Shown here piece by piece: positions 8,755-16,890 of a DNA stretch of 64,000 nt. The stretch is from Desulfocapsa sp050291935. GTDB lineage: Bacteria; Desulfobacterota; Desulfobulbia; Desulfobulbales; Desulfocapsaceae. The position numbers were made by a program, and so were the translations under genes. The first letter of the stretch is position 1. Every line of letters begins with the position of its first letter. The DNA lies in contig JBNKKR010000013.1 of assembly GCA_050291935.1 (NCBI GenBank), positions 17,141 to 81,140 on the forward strand, in the 5' to 3' direction. The notes under the pieces were generated by a model. It made no database searches. It saw nothing but the letters and a program-made list of their open reading frames with translations, and had not been told where the DNA came from.

Positions 8755-9396
8755 CTATTCAAATCGTTTTACATTAAAACCATTCTCCTCAAAAATCTCC
8801 AAGACTGCTGCAATTTTAAACGTATTTATCCGTACATAGATTGCGTCTTTTCCATCCTTATTGCCCACCCGCAAAAGCCTGGTAAATGGGATTTTCTCCT
8901 GTTCAAGCAATTTGACCAGGCGGGTTAAAATATCCTCAGAACCATCATCCTCAAGTCCCACCAAAACGGCCCCCTTTTCGCCAACGCCAAATGACTGCTT
9001 ATAGGCGGCTGTGAGATCACGTATGGAAAAAATGCCGACCACTTGTCCATCATCAAGAACCGGTAAAGCGCCCATTTGATCACGATCAAAGAGAAAAAGG
9101 GCATCATCAAGTGTCGAATCAGGGGTTAAAAAGACACAGTTGGTCGACATAATCTCAGCAACTTCTGTTTTCTCAACACGTTCGTAGACAAGTCTTGACT
9201 CACTGTCACTGATAACTGAAGAGGGATATGCTGATCGAAGATCACGGTCGGTCAACATACCAACAAGCTCACCTTGTTCATCAACCACCGGCAAATGTCT
9301 AAAATGATAATCATTTAATAAAGCCCTTGCTTCCGGCAGGTTCATAGCAGGTGAAATCGTGATCGGATCCTTAGTCATATGACGCGAAATATACAT
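8755..9396 (-). CDS. AcuB-like CBS-pair protein
   Basis: 213 residues. Two CBS domains (first near residues 7-60, MTKDPITISPAMNLPEARAL; second near 78-130, MSTNCVFLTPDSTLDDALFL) are followed by a C-terminal ACT-like domain of about 70 residues. CBS pairs usually bind adenine nucleotides and report energy state. The arrangement resembles AcuB of the Bacillus acuABC acetoin/acetate cluster, and here too it lies next to an AcuC-like deacetylase. It may tune the adjacent acetyl-CoA enzymes according to AMP or ATP; that is inference. Confidence 0.8.
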   Translation of the reverse strand: MYISRHMTKDPITISPAMNLPEARALLNDYHFRHLPVVDEQGELVGMLTDRDLRSAYPSSVISDSESRLVYERVEKTEVAEIMSTNCVFLTPDSTLDDALFLFDRDQMGALPVLDDGQVVGIFSIRDLTAAYKQSFGVGEKGAVLVGLEDDGSEDILTRLVKLLEQEKIPFTRLLRVGNKDGKDAIYVRINTFKIAAVLEIFEENGFNVKRFE

Positions 9397-9439
9397 ACTC
9401 CACTCCTTTTATTGTGTAAAAGCTGATATCGACAATGGC

Positions 9440-10405
9440 CTACAAGTTGACCGACAAACCAAGCAATCCTTTAACATACGCCACAACGGACTCCCCAAGA
9501 ACGGAAAGCTCATAGCCACCTTCTAAAATGGAAAGGACCTTTCCTTCTGTAAAATTCTCTGCCCATTTTCTCACCTCCGTCCCAAATGTGTGGTAGAGAG
9601 CGGTGCTATATTGAAGACCTGACATCTGATCATCCTGGTGACCATCAAATCCTGCGGCAACAACTATTGCCTCAGGCTGAAATGTCTTTACCGCAGGAAA
9701 AAGCAACTTATCCAATTTTTCCAGCACCTTTTCATCACTAGTTCCAGGTGATAAGGGAACATTTATCACCGTACCTTTGCCTGCGCCGATCCCTTTCTCG
9801 TCCGCATAGCCGGTCCCTGGATAACTGAAACTCGGGTGTTCGTGGATACTGATGTACATGGTGGAAGCTTCTTCTTCCAATGCTGACTGAATACCATTTC
9901 CATGATGCGCATCAAAATCAAAAATAAGAATACGTTTCTTCAAATATTTTTGTTGCCAATATCTTGCTGCAATTACGCAGTTATTAAAAAAACAAAAGCC
10001 AAAAGGAACATTATGTTCCGCATGATGCCCTGGCGGGCGAACCAGGCAAAAAACCTGTTTCGCCTCATCACCTTCAATAAAATCAATCGCTCGAATGCCG
10101 GCACCAGCGGAAAGTATTGCAATATCATAGGAATTATAACCGACCTGATTGTCAGGGTGATCTATATGGGTTTTGCCTGAAAGGACCGCCTCTTCAAAAC
10201 GAAAAAGCCAGGATTCTGAATGGGCGAAAAGCAAATGATGACGTTTTGCATCGTGCGGCTTTCTAAAACGAAGGGAGGGGTAAAAATCTTGGGCAGCAAG
10301 TGTTCTTGCAATCACGTTAAGACGCTCTGCTGTCTCTGGATGTTCACCACCACCGGTATCATGGTCCTGGTATCGATGATCACTGATTATGGTTAAACTG
10401 GTCAT
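9440..10405 (-). CDS. AcuC-like histone-deacetylase family protein
   Basis: 321 residues of the arginase/deacetylase fold. Catalytic elements are intact: the His pair in RPPGHHAEH, the metal-binding DFDAHHGNG, GFDGHQDD, and the Tyr of EGGYE. Bacterial members remove acetyl groups from protein lysines (AcuC acting on acetyl-CoA synthetase) or from polyamines. It is the first gene of the minus-strand acetyl-CoA operon, which also encodes a candidate acetyltransferase, so a reversible acetylation circuit is a reasonable inference. The start at 10405 lies only 5 bases from the upstream edge of the reading frame that leads into the divergent gene. Confidence 0.85.
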   Translation of the reverse strand: MTSLTIISDHRYQDHDTGGGEHPETAERLNVIARTLAAQDFYPSLRFRKPHDAKRHHLLFAHSESWLFRFEEAVLSGKTHIDHPDNQVGYNSYDIAILSAGAGIRAIDFIEGDEAKQVFCLVRPPGHHAEHNVPFGFCFFNNCVIAARYWQQKYLKKRILIFDFDAHHGNGIQSALEEEASTMYISIHEHPSFSYPGTGYADEKGIGAGKGTVINVPLSPGTSDEKVLEKLDKLLFPAVKTFQPEAIVVAAGFDGHQDDQMSGLQYSTALYHTFGTEVRKWAENFTEGKVLSILEGGYELSVLGESVVAYVKGLLGLSVNL

Positions 10406-10497
10406 GAATTATGATTGTGAAAAATATACGTTTTAGTGTATCCTTTGCGCCGCATTCTTCCTTAAATGGTATACGCAAAATTCTAAGAAATCAAACT

Positions 10498-10755
10498 ATG
10501 AAGATCATTTTTTACCACTCAAATCTTTGTCCACGCTGCCATAGAACACGAAAAATTCTTAATGAGCTGGCAAGAGAACAACAGTACAAAGATTTACACA
10601 TAGAACAGGTTGATATCCTTCATCATCCTCTTCGGGCCATCCAAGACGGCGTGCTTATGATTCCAACATTGCTAAGGGAAAAAAAAAGACTTGCTACCAT
10701 TTTGCCCAGCAAAGAAAAAATTGCTGCTTTCTTGCAGGATGGTGAAGAACATTGA
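10498..10755 (+). CDS. small thioredoxin-fold protein with CPRC
   Basis: 85 residues from ATG at 10498 (MKIIFYHSNLCPRCHRTRKI). The upstream extension of the frame to 10411 is atypical for the fold, so I chose this start. CPRC is the dithiol active site and the MIPTLL segment carries the cis-proline, as in glutaredoxins and thioredoxins. The gene ends in an overlap of three bases with the downstream membrane protein, so the two are coupled. Substrate unknown. Confidence 0.7.
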   Translation: MKIIFYHSNLCPRCHRTRKILNELAREQQYKDLHIEQVDILHHPLRAIQDGVLMIPTLLREKKRLATILPSKEKIAAFLQDGEEH

Positions 10756-11594
10756 GGGAATTATTTGTCAATTCCATCACCAGGCTGGACCTTCTGGTAT
10801 GGATTATCGTCTTGCTTTTTTTTTGTGGCAGTAGCTTCCTTTTCAATGGTGACCTGCAACTCTCCTTTATTGGCGCGTCCGGAATCATTGTCGAGATGAT
10901 GATAATTGCCCTTTCCATTGAAATCATCATCGAATCCATCAAAAATATTGACGGAATCGGCACCATTACCGGTTTTATCACCAACGGCCCCGAAGCGCTT
11001 TGTCTTATCGTCGGCTTAGTTGCAGATGATGTCCTTTTTGCAGCCTCCACCCCGCTTGGTTCTAATTTTATGAACCCGGTGCTCTTAATTATTGCAACAA
11101 TTATTTGTGGAAAAACCTGGCAAACATTGAAGATTAATCCGCTTTACACGTTCACCACCCTCATTTCAACGGCAACGCTTGCCGTTGTCTTCTACACCCT
11201 CAAACAAGAGCAGTATCTCCTATGGCTTGTATGCGCCTTAGTACTAACCGTTTCATTTTTCCTCCTTCGGCCCAATGAAGCAGGAGAAAAAAGCGATGAG
11301 ATGTATCATCCAGGGGCAAGAAAATGGTTTCTTCCATCTATTCTCTTCCTGTTGGCCGCCGGGTATTTTCTTGACCCGGTGGTATCCTTTACTGCTGAGC
11401 ATTCAAAAGCGCCAAAAGGCATTATTGGTTTTTTGGTACTTGCCACCCTCACCTCCTGGCCGGAATTCAAATCCTGCCTTGCCCTGTTGAGCCGGGACAA
11501 GCCACTGGCTGCTATCCTCAATATAACTATTTCAAATATCACCAATATTTGGCTGGCAGTAAGTGGCATTGGTTTCTATTTACTCTCCAAATAA
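10752..11594 (+). CDS. divergent Na+/Ca2+-exchanger (CaCA) family protein
   Basis: 280 residues, almost entirely hydrophobic, with about ten membrane segments. Two internal inverted repeats resemble the alpha repeats of cation/Ca2+ antiporters: TNGPEALCLIVGLVADDVLF followed by GSNFMNP near residues 77-108, and TSWPEFKSCLALL followed by NITISNITNIW near 232-268. The ion-binding glutamates of the G-x-x-PE motif are kept, but the flanking residues differ from the usual GTSAPE. TTG start overlapping the stop of the thioredoxin-fold gene. Cation specificity cannot be deduced. Confidence 0.7.
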   Translation: MRELFVNSITRLDLLVWIIVLLFFCGSSFLFNGDLQLSFIGASGIIVEMMIIALSIEIIIESIKNIDGIGTITGFITNGPEALCLIVGLVADDVLFAASTPLGSNFMNPVLLIIATIICGKTWQTLKINPLYTFTTLISTATLAVVFYTLKQEQYLLWLVCALVLTVSFFLLRPNEAGEKSDEMYHPGARKWFLPSILFLLAAGYFLDPVVSFTAEHSKAPKGIIGFLVLATLTSWPEFKSCLALLSRDKPLAAILNITISNITNIWLAVSGIGFYLLSK

Positions 11595-11596
11595 GA

Positions 11597-11636
11597 ACAG
11601 GGGAATCAAACCGCAAGCTTGATTCCCCTGTTTCTT
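11597..11636. terminator. bidirectional intrinsic terminator
   Basis: ACAGGGGAATCAA at 11597-11609 pairs perfectly with TTGATTCCCCTGT at 11619-11631, followed by TTTCTT. It lies between the convergent exchanger gene (ends 11594) and leuA (ends 11683). Confidence 0.8.
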
Positions 11637-11682
11637 GGACTAATTACAATAAAAGCAATTAATCTTGAACCAAAAGTGTCTG

Positions 11683-13368
11683 TTATAACGTACTGCTCCT
11701 GTTTAAACTGCTCAACACGGCCTGAATGGACGCCACGATAATATCAGTATCGATTCCCACTCCCCAGCTCTTGCCACCTTCAGCTTTTTCAATTTCAATA
11801 TATGCCACTGCCTTGGAACTGGAACTTCCACCAAGTGCATGTTCATGATATTGCTGTAGACTGAACGTACCGCAAATATCTTTTTTCATGGCTGTACAAA
11901 AAGCATCAAGTGGTCCGTTGCCACCACCTTGAATAGTTTTGCTCACCCCGTTGGTAGTTATAACAGCTTCTATTTCAGCAATTGAAGCCTTTTCATCACT
12001 GTCAATATGCCGCTTAACCACATTAAAGGACTGCAAGGAAAATGGTTTTTCATTTTGCAGATATGTTTCTTCAAAAGCTGCCCAAAGTTCAGACGGCATC
12101 AACTCCTTCTCTGCCTTATCACTGATTCGCTGAATAATGGTCCCAAATTCAGGATGCATTTTTTTAGGCATCTTAAGCCCAAATTCCTTTTCCATGATAT
12201 AGGCAACGCCACCTTTTCCAGACTGACTGTTTATTCGGATAATAGATTCGTACGAACGTCCCACATCCGTTGGGTCAATTGGCAGATACGGAACCTCCCA
12301 TAAACCATCACTTCCCTCTTTATAGCTTTCCATACCCTTTTTAATGGCATCCTGATGGGAACCGGAAAAGGCTGTATAAACCAGTTCTCCAGCATATGGA
12401 TGGCGGGCATGAACCGGAATTTCAGTCACTTCCTCAGAAACCGTGATTAACCGGTTAATATCATGCAGATCAAGCTTGGGGTCTATCCCCTGGGTGAACA
12501 TATTTAAACTTAAAGTAACCAGATCAACATTTCCGGTACGCTCACCATTGCCAAAAAGGGTCCCTTCAACCCGCTCTCCACCGGCCATCAGAGCAAGTTC
12601 TGTGGCAGCCACTGCACAGCCACGATCGTTATGGGCATGCAAACTAATAATAGCAGCATCACGGTTTTGCATATTTGAACAAAACCATTCAATCTGATCG
12701 GCATACACATTTGGGGTGGCCATTTCAACCGTTGACGGGAGATTGATTATAACCGGTTGTTTGGCCGTTGCCTCCCACACATCCATCACAGATTCACATA
12801 TCTGCAACGCGAAATCAAGTTCAGTTCCGGTAAAACTTTCCGGTGAATATTCAAAACGAAAGTTTGTTTCACCATATCGCTTCGCCTCTTCTTTAATGAC
12901 TTGCGCACCGGCAACCGCAAGATCAGTAATCTCTTTGCGGTTCATTTTAAAAACCGTTCTCCGTTGCAGTGTGGAAGTGGAATTGTACAAATGCATAATT
13001 ACATTTTTTGCACCTTCAACCGCCTGGAAAGATTTTTTGATAAATTCTTCCCTTGCAGGAGCCAACACTTGTATTGCAACATCATCAGGTATTAAATCTT
13101 TTTCAATCAGAGTGCGACAGAAGGTGAACTCCACTTCTGATGCGGAAGGAAATCCGACTTCGATTTCCTTAAAGCCCATATCAAGCAAACAGCGAAAAAG
13201 ATCAACCTTTTGCGTTAAATTCATCGGATGGACAAGTGCCTGATTACCGTCCCGAAGATCAACACTACACCAAGCTGGTGCTTTCTCTATGGATTTTTCC
13301 GGCCAGGTACGCCTGGAAAAATCCACCCCCACATACGGTTTGTACTTACTCACTGCTTCTTTCTTCAT
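11683..13368 (-). CDS. leuA: 2-isopropylmalate synthase
   Basis: 561 residues, the longer LeuA form. The DRE-TIM barrel start VDLRDGNQAL and the metal-binding HAHNDRG are present; the C-terminal third is the allosteric domain that senses leucine. The enzyme condenses acetyl-CoA with 2-oxoisovalerate, the first committed step to leucine, in the cytoplasm. The gene is preceded by a promoter, leader peptide and terminator on the same strand (see 13432-13641), which together look like a leucine attenuator, and is divergent from ilvB. The terminator at 11597-11636 ends its transcript. Confidence 0.95.
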   Translation of the reverse strand: MKKEAVSKYKPYVGVDFSRRTWPEKSIEKAPAWCSVDLRDGNQALVHPMNLTQKVDLFRCLLDMGFKEIEVGFPSASEVEFTFCRTLIEKDLIPDDVAIQVLAPAREEFIKKSFQAVEGAKNVIMHLYNSTSTLQRRTVFKMNRKEITDLAVAGAQVIKEEAKRYGETNFRFEYSPESFTGTELDFALQICESVMDVWEATAKQPVIINLPSTVEMATPNVYADQIEWFCSNMQNRDAAIISLHAHNDRGCAVAATELALMAGGERVEGTLFGNGERTGNVDLVTLSLNMFTQGIDPKLDLHDINRLITVSEEVTEIPVHARHPYAGELVYTAFSGSHQDAIKKGMESYKEGSDGLWEVPYLPIDPTDVGRSYESIIRINSQSGKGGVAYIMEKEFGLKMPKKMHPEFGTIIQRISDKAEKELMPSELWAAFEETYLQNEKPFSLQSFNVVKRHIDSDEKASIAEIEAVITTNGVSKTIQGGGNGPLDAFCTAMKKDICGTFSLQQYHEHALGGSSSSKAVAYIEIEKAEGGKSWGVGIDTDIIVASIQAVLSSLNRSSTL

Positions 13369-13431
13369 TGTTTCCTCTTTTTGTTCCTAAAACGTTATTG
13401 TTCTGTTAAACCGTAGCCAATGGGAACAAAC

Positions 13432-13465
13432 AAAAAAAGGCCACAGTTTAACACTGCGGCCTTTT
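13432..13465 (-). terminator. leu attenuator terminator in leuA leader
   Basis: On the minus strand AAAAGGCCGCAG pairs with CTGTGGCCTTTT around TGTTAAA (one mismatch), and seven T residues overlap or follow the stem. It ends about 64 bases before the leuA start. The same CTGTGGC occurs in the leader-peptide gene (AUC GCU GUG GCA), where it can pair with GCCGCAG of the terminator's 5' arm and so form an antiterminator. Confidence 0.8.
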
Positions 13466-13493
13466 GGGATTTTTTTATGGTAAACAGTACGCG

Positions 13494-13580
13494 TCAGAAC
13501 TTCCCAATCCTTGCCACAGCGATTTTATTCACTAGGCATAGTAGGAGAAAACCCCAACGATATGTACAAGTTTGGTTCAT
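13494..13580 (-). CDS. leuL: leu leader peptide
   Basis: A 28-codon frame from ATG at 13580 to TGA at 13496-13494. Its centre reads GFLLLCLVNKIAVA, and the leucines use CTC, CTA, CTA and CTA, codons likely to be slow. AAAAAGGA lies 10 bases before this ATG and serves as the ribosome binding site; an in-frame ATG at 13601 is too close to the predicted transcription start. Ribosome stalling on the Leu codons would leave the downstream CTGTGGC free to pair with the terminator's 5' arm and allow leuA transcription. Confidence 0.8.
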   Translation of the reverse strand: MNQTCTYRWGFLLLCLVNKIAVARIGKF

Positions 13581-13612
13581 AACAGCTAAGTCCTTTTTCA
13601 TATTGAGATTAC

Positions 13613-13641
13613 AGATAATCACTATCACAACAGAATGTCAA
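13613..13641 (-). promoter_or_regulatory. sigma-70 promoter for leuL-leuA
   Basis: Minus strand: TTGACA at 13641-13636, 17-base spacer, TTATCT at 13618-13613. The expected start near 13606 gives a 26-base leader before leuL. Confidence 0.65.
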
Positions 13642-13710
13642 GTCTCTTCTTGTTCACCAAGGGAAAATCCACCGCATCCATGGGTTTTCATGCTACTTTT
13701 CGGTTGCATA

Positions 13711-13739
13711 TTGACAACCACGGATAAGAACGATATATT
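13711..13739 (+). promoter_or_regulatory. sigma-70 promoter for ilvBN
   Basis: TTGACA at 13711-13716, exactly 17 bases, then TATATT at 13734-13739. The expected start near 13746 gives an 88-base leader before ilvB. ACGATATATT occurs as a direct repeat at 13730-13739 and 13751-13760, two helical turns apart, spanning the -10 and start; TTGTCA (13771-13776) and TGACAA (13788-13793) form an inverted repeat in the leader. Both are possible regulator sites. Confidence 0.7.
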
Positions 13740-13833
13740 TCGTGACTTTCACGATATATTATTTACACTATTGTCAGCTATCACTGGTGACAACTTTTCT
13801 GCAAAAGCTCAACATACGAAAGGACAAGGATTC

Positions 13834-15537
13834 ATGGGAAAAATGAAAGGCTCCGAAGCCATTATACAATGCCTCCTTGAAGAGGGCATCAAAACAATCT
13901 TTGGTTTTCCGGGAGGTGCTGTAATCGACCTCTACGATGACCTTTTGGATTCTGAAATAAATCACGTTCTTGTTCGTCATGAACAAGGCGCCGTGCATGC
14001 TGCAGACGGTCTTGCCCGGGTGACAGGAAAAGTTGGTGTTGCCCTTCTTACTTCCGGTCCCGGTGCCACCAACGGAGTAACTGCAATTGCCACTGCCTAT
14101 ATGGATTCCATTCCTTTGGTGATTCTTACAGGACAGGTACCAACGCCGCTGATTGGAAATGATGCCTTCCAGGAAGTTGATATTGTCGGTATTACCCGCC
14201 CCTGCACCAAACACAACTATCTGGTAAGCAAAGCTGAGGATTTGGTCCCAACCATCCGTGAAGCCTTTTACATTGCGCAAACAGGTCGTCCCGGCCCCGT
14301 ACTCATTGACCTACCCAAAGATGTTGTTGCATCCATGGTGGAGTTTGATGAAAAAAGACCTATCCGTATGCAAAACTATCAACCGACCTATGAGCCCCAT
14401 ATGGGACAGGTTGAAAAGGCCTGTAAAGAAATTTTAAAGGCAAAACAGCCAGTACTCTATATTGGCGGTGGTGTTATTCTTTCCGATGCCAACAAAGAAC
14501 TCACTGAACTTGCACAAAAGCTTAATATTCCGGTAACCATGACCCTTATGGGGCTTGGCGGCTATCCGGGAAGTGACTCTCTTTCCTTGGGAATGCTTGG
14601 CATGCACGGCAGCTACACTGCCAATATGGCTGTGGCAAAAAGTGATGTCCTTATTGCCGTTGGTGCTCGTTTTGATGATCGTGTCACCGGACGAATTGAT
14701 GCCTTTGCTCCCCATGCAAAAATAATCCATGTGGATATTGACCCCACGTCTATCAGTAAAAATGTGAAGGTCGATATTCCCATCGTTGCCGATTGTAAGC
14801 ACTCACTGACCGCCATGAACAGTTGGCTTGATAATTGTGGAGAAGATTTAAAAGCTGTATGTGAATCTCACGCCCCTTGGCTTTCAACCATTGCCGAGTG
14901 GACCGAGAAACACCCCATGGGATATGTGGATGAAGGCGAAGTTATTAAACCACAATTTGTCATTGAAAAGCTTGACGAACTCACCAAAGGTGATGCGATC
15001 ATCACCACCGAAGTTGGTCAAAATCAAATGTGGGCAGCCCAATTTTATAAATTCAACAAACCAAGACGCCTTGTCACTTCAGGTGGCCTTGGCACCATGG
15101 GTTATGGCTTACCTGCTGCCATTGGAGCGAAAATGGCATTTCCTGATGCCACAGTCATTGATGTGGCCGGTGATGGTTCCATACAGATGAATATCCAGGA
15201 ACTTGCAACCTCCAAGCAGTATGGTTGCCCCGTTATTGTCTGTATCCTTAACAACAATTACCTGGGAATGGTTCGGCAGTGGCAGGAACTCTTTTATGAT
15301 AAACGGTATGCGGCAACGGTTATGGAGGTTACTCCTGACTTTTGCGCCCTGGCAGAAGCATATGGCGCCGTTGGTATTCGTGCTACTAAAACCAGTGAAG
15401 TTGAAGGTGCCATCAAAGAAGCACTTGAAAAAGTAAAAGACTCCACTGTCATTATCGATTTTAGAATTTCACGGGAAGAAGGCGTGTTCCCCATGGTGCC
15501 AGCAGGAAAGGCCACCACGGAAATGTTATTGGTATAG
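13834..15537 (+). CDS. ilvB: acetolactate synthase large subunit
   Basis: 567 residues from ATG at 13834 (MGKMKGSEAI), preceded by AAAGGACAAGG. The frame is open back to 13420, but that stretch contains the promoter and is not protein-like. TPP-enzyme features are clear: the RHEQGA glutamate near residue 49 and the cofactor motif GDGSIQMNIQEL with the NN end. With IlvN it forms acetohydroxyacid synthase, the first common enzyme of isoleucine, valine and leucine synthesis. The small-subunit gene follows after 93 bases. Confidence 0.95.
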   Translation: MGKMKGSEAIIQCLLEEGIKTIFGFPGGAVIDLYDDLLDSEINHVLVRHEQGAVHAADGLARVTGKVGVALLTSGPGATNGVTAIATAYMDSIPLVILTGQVPTPLIGNDAFQEVDIVGITRPCTKHNYLVSKAEDLVPTIREAFYIAQTGRPGPVLIDLPKDVVASMVEFDEKRPIRMQNYQPTYEPHMGQVEKACKEILKAKQPVLYIGGGVILSDANKELTELAQKLNIPVTMTLMGLGGYPGSDSLSLGMLGMHGSYTANMAVAKSDVLIAVGARFDDRVTGRIDAFAPHAKIIHVDIDPTSISKNVKVDIPIVADCKHSLTAMNSWLDNCGEDLKAVCESHAPWLSTIAEWTEKHPMGYVDEGEVIKPQFVIEKLDELTKGDAIITTEVGQNQMWAAQFYKFNKPRRLVTSGGLGTMGYGLPAAIGAKMAFPDATVIDVAGDGSIQMNIQELATSKQYGCPVIVCILNNNYLGMVRQWQELFYDKRYAATVMEVTPDFCALAEAYGAVGIRATKTSEVEGAIKEALEKVKDSTVIIDFRISREEGVFPMVPAGKATTEMLLV

Positions 15538-15568
15538 AAAGAGTTACGACAGTCACTTAATTGAGATT

Positions 15569-15602
15569 CAAAGAGGTATCTTGCTCCACCTGATACCTTT
15601 GA
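15569..15602 (+). other. hairpin between ilvB and ilvN
   Basis: CAAAG(A)GGTATC pairs with GATACCTTTG around a short loop. No T-run follows, so it is more likely an mRNA processing or stability element than a terminator. Confidence 0.5.
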
Positions 15603-15630
15603 AATATATTATTACGTACAGGATAAACAG

Positions 15631-16113
15631 ATGAAACATACGCTCTCCGTTTTACTTCAGAATAAACCCGGAGTTCTTTCCAGGGTCACTGGGCTTTTCA
15701 GTGGCCGAGGCTTTAATATTAAAAGCCTCAGTGTAGCAGAAACCCTTGACCCTTCACTCTCTTGCCTGACGTTGGTCACCACTGGCAGCGATGCAATTGT
15801 TGAGCAGATCACCAAACAACTCCATAAACTGATTGATGTTATAAAGGTCACAGATATCAGCGAAAGTGAGTATGTCGAAAGGGAGATGGCCCTTATTCGA
15901 GTCAAAGCTGAAAACACTACCAGGGCTGAAGTATTACGTGTTATCGATATATTCCGTGGCAAAGTCGTTGATGTCAGCCCCAAATCCTATGCCGTTGAGG
16001 TCACAGGATCATCAACAAAGATTCAGGCCATTGTTGACATTTTACGCCCCATAGGGATCAAAGAAATTGTTCGCACCGGCACCATCGCCATGGCTCGTGC
16101 TCCAAAAAAATAG
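15631..16113 (+). CDS. ilvN: acetolactate synthase small regulatory subunit
   Basis: 160 residues, the usual length. The N-terminal ACT domain begins HTLSVLLQNKPGVLSRVTGLF, with the RGFNIKSLSV segment that takes part in valine feedback binding; the C-terminal half is the ALS_ss_C domain. It activates the IlvB subunit and gives feedback inhibition. Same strand and pathway as ilvB, so one operon is likely, with the hairpin at 15569-15602 between them. Confidence 0.95.
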   Translation: MKHTLSVLLQNKPGVLSRVTGLFSGRGFNIKSLSVAETLDPSLSCLTLVTTGSDAIVEQITKQLHKLIDVIKVTDISESEYVEREMALIRVKAENTTRAEVLRVIDIFRGKVVDVSPKSYAVEVTGSSTKIQAIVDILRPIGIKEIVRTGTIAMARAPKK

Positions 16114-16147
16114 TTTGAGCTACGAGCTATAAAGCAAATAACGAAAG

Positions 16148-16182
16148 AAAAGCAGACTAGGAATAAGTCGTAGTCTGCTTTT
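16148..16182 (+). terminator. hairpin after ilvN, likely terminator
   Basis: AAAAGCAGACTA pairs with TAGTCTGCTTTT. The immediate T-run is short; a run of eight T lies about 20 bases further on. It separates ilvBN from psd. Confidence 0.55.
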
Positions 16183-16216
16183 GCTCTGTTAGCCTAATTT
16201 TTTTTGCAGGTATGTT

Positions 16217-16864
16217 ATGACAGAACCAAGGATTCCAGTGGCCCGTGAAGGTTATCCTTTTATCGCTTTTGCTGCCTTTTTAACGCTGCTGGCTGCCATT
16301 TCTGGCATAAGTCTTTTGCTTTGGCCCCTACTCCTGATCACATGTTTTGTTGCTGCCTTTTTTCGTGATCCTGAACGAATGACCGATGCTCCAAAAAACG
16401 CTGTGCTCTCTCCAGCCGACGGCAAAGTCATTTTGGTGACTGAGGAATTTGACGACAAATTCCTACAACAGCAGGTTATCAAAGTTTCGATTTTTATGAA
16501 TGTCTTTAATGTTCATGTAAACCGTATTCCCTGCGACGGTGAGGTGACTGGTTTACGGTACAAACCTGGCGAATTTTATTCTGCTGACAGCGCCAAAGCG
16601 GCACTGTATAATGAGACATGCGCAGTACAGCTTACAACCAAAAATAACCAGCAACTCGCTTTCGTACAAATGGCAGGACTCATTGCCAGAAGGATTGTGA
16701 ATTGGTTGGAATTACATGATAGTGTTGTTCGTGGGGAACGTTTTGGACTTATCCGCTTCGGGTCAAGGGTTGACCTTTACCTCCCCAAAAACGCCACTAT
16801 AGATGTCAAGATTGGACAAAAAGTTCGTGCAGGTCAAACCGCAATTGCGACACTTGCAAGTTAA
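16217..16864 (+). CDS. psd: phosphatidylserine decarboxylase
   Basis: 215 residues, the short PSD class. RFGSRVD near residues 183-189 contains the Gly-Ser pair where the proenzyme cleaves itself to form the pyruvoyl group. An N-terminal hydrophobic segment (AFLTLLAAISGISLLLWPLL) anchors it. RDPERMTD and SPADGKV near residues 53-73 are family motifs. It makes phosphatidylethanolamine at the inner membrane, directly after the PssA reaction; pssA is the next gene. Confidence 0.95.
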   Translation: MTEPRIPVAREGYPFIAFAAFLTLLAAISGISLLLWPLLLITCFVAAFFRDPERMTDAPKNAVLSPADGKVILVTEEFDDKFLQQQVIKVSIFMNVFNVHVNRIPCDGEVTGLRYKPGEFYSADSAKAALYNETCAVQLTTKNNQQLAFVQMAGLIARRIVNWLELHDSVVRGERFGLIRFGSRVDLYLPKNATIDVKIGQKVRAGQTAIATLAS

Positions 16865-16890
16865 ACAACCATCAAATAACATGGTCTCTT

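Noticed and set aside
13432..13476. Hairpin first read as an ilvB attenuator on the plus strand
   Set aside because: It lies upstream of the ilvB promoter at 13711-13739, and the T-run directly after the stem is on the minus strand. It belongs to leuA.
11683..13641. T-box riboswitch upstream of leuA
   Set aside because: No AGGGTGGNACCGCG-type T-box sequence or specifier stem; the leader peptide and competing hairpins explain the region better.
13420..13833. Upstream extension of the ilvB frame
   Set aside because: The stretch contains the leuA leader, both promoters and operator-like repeats, and its translation does not resemble acetolactate synthase. The ATG at 13834 has a good ribosome site.
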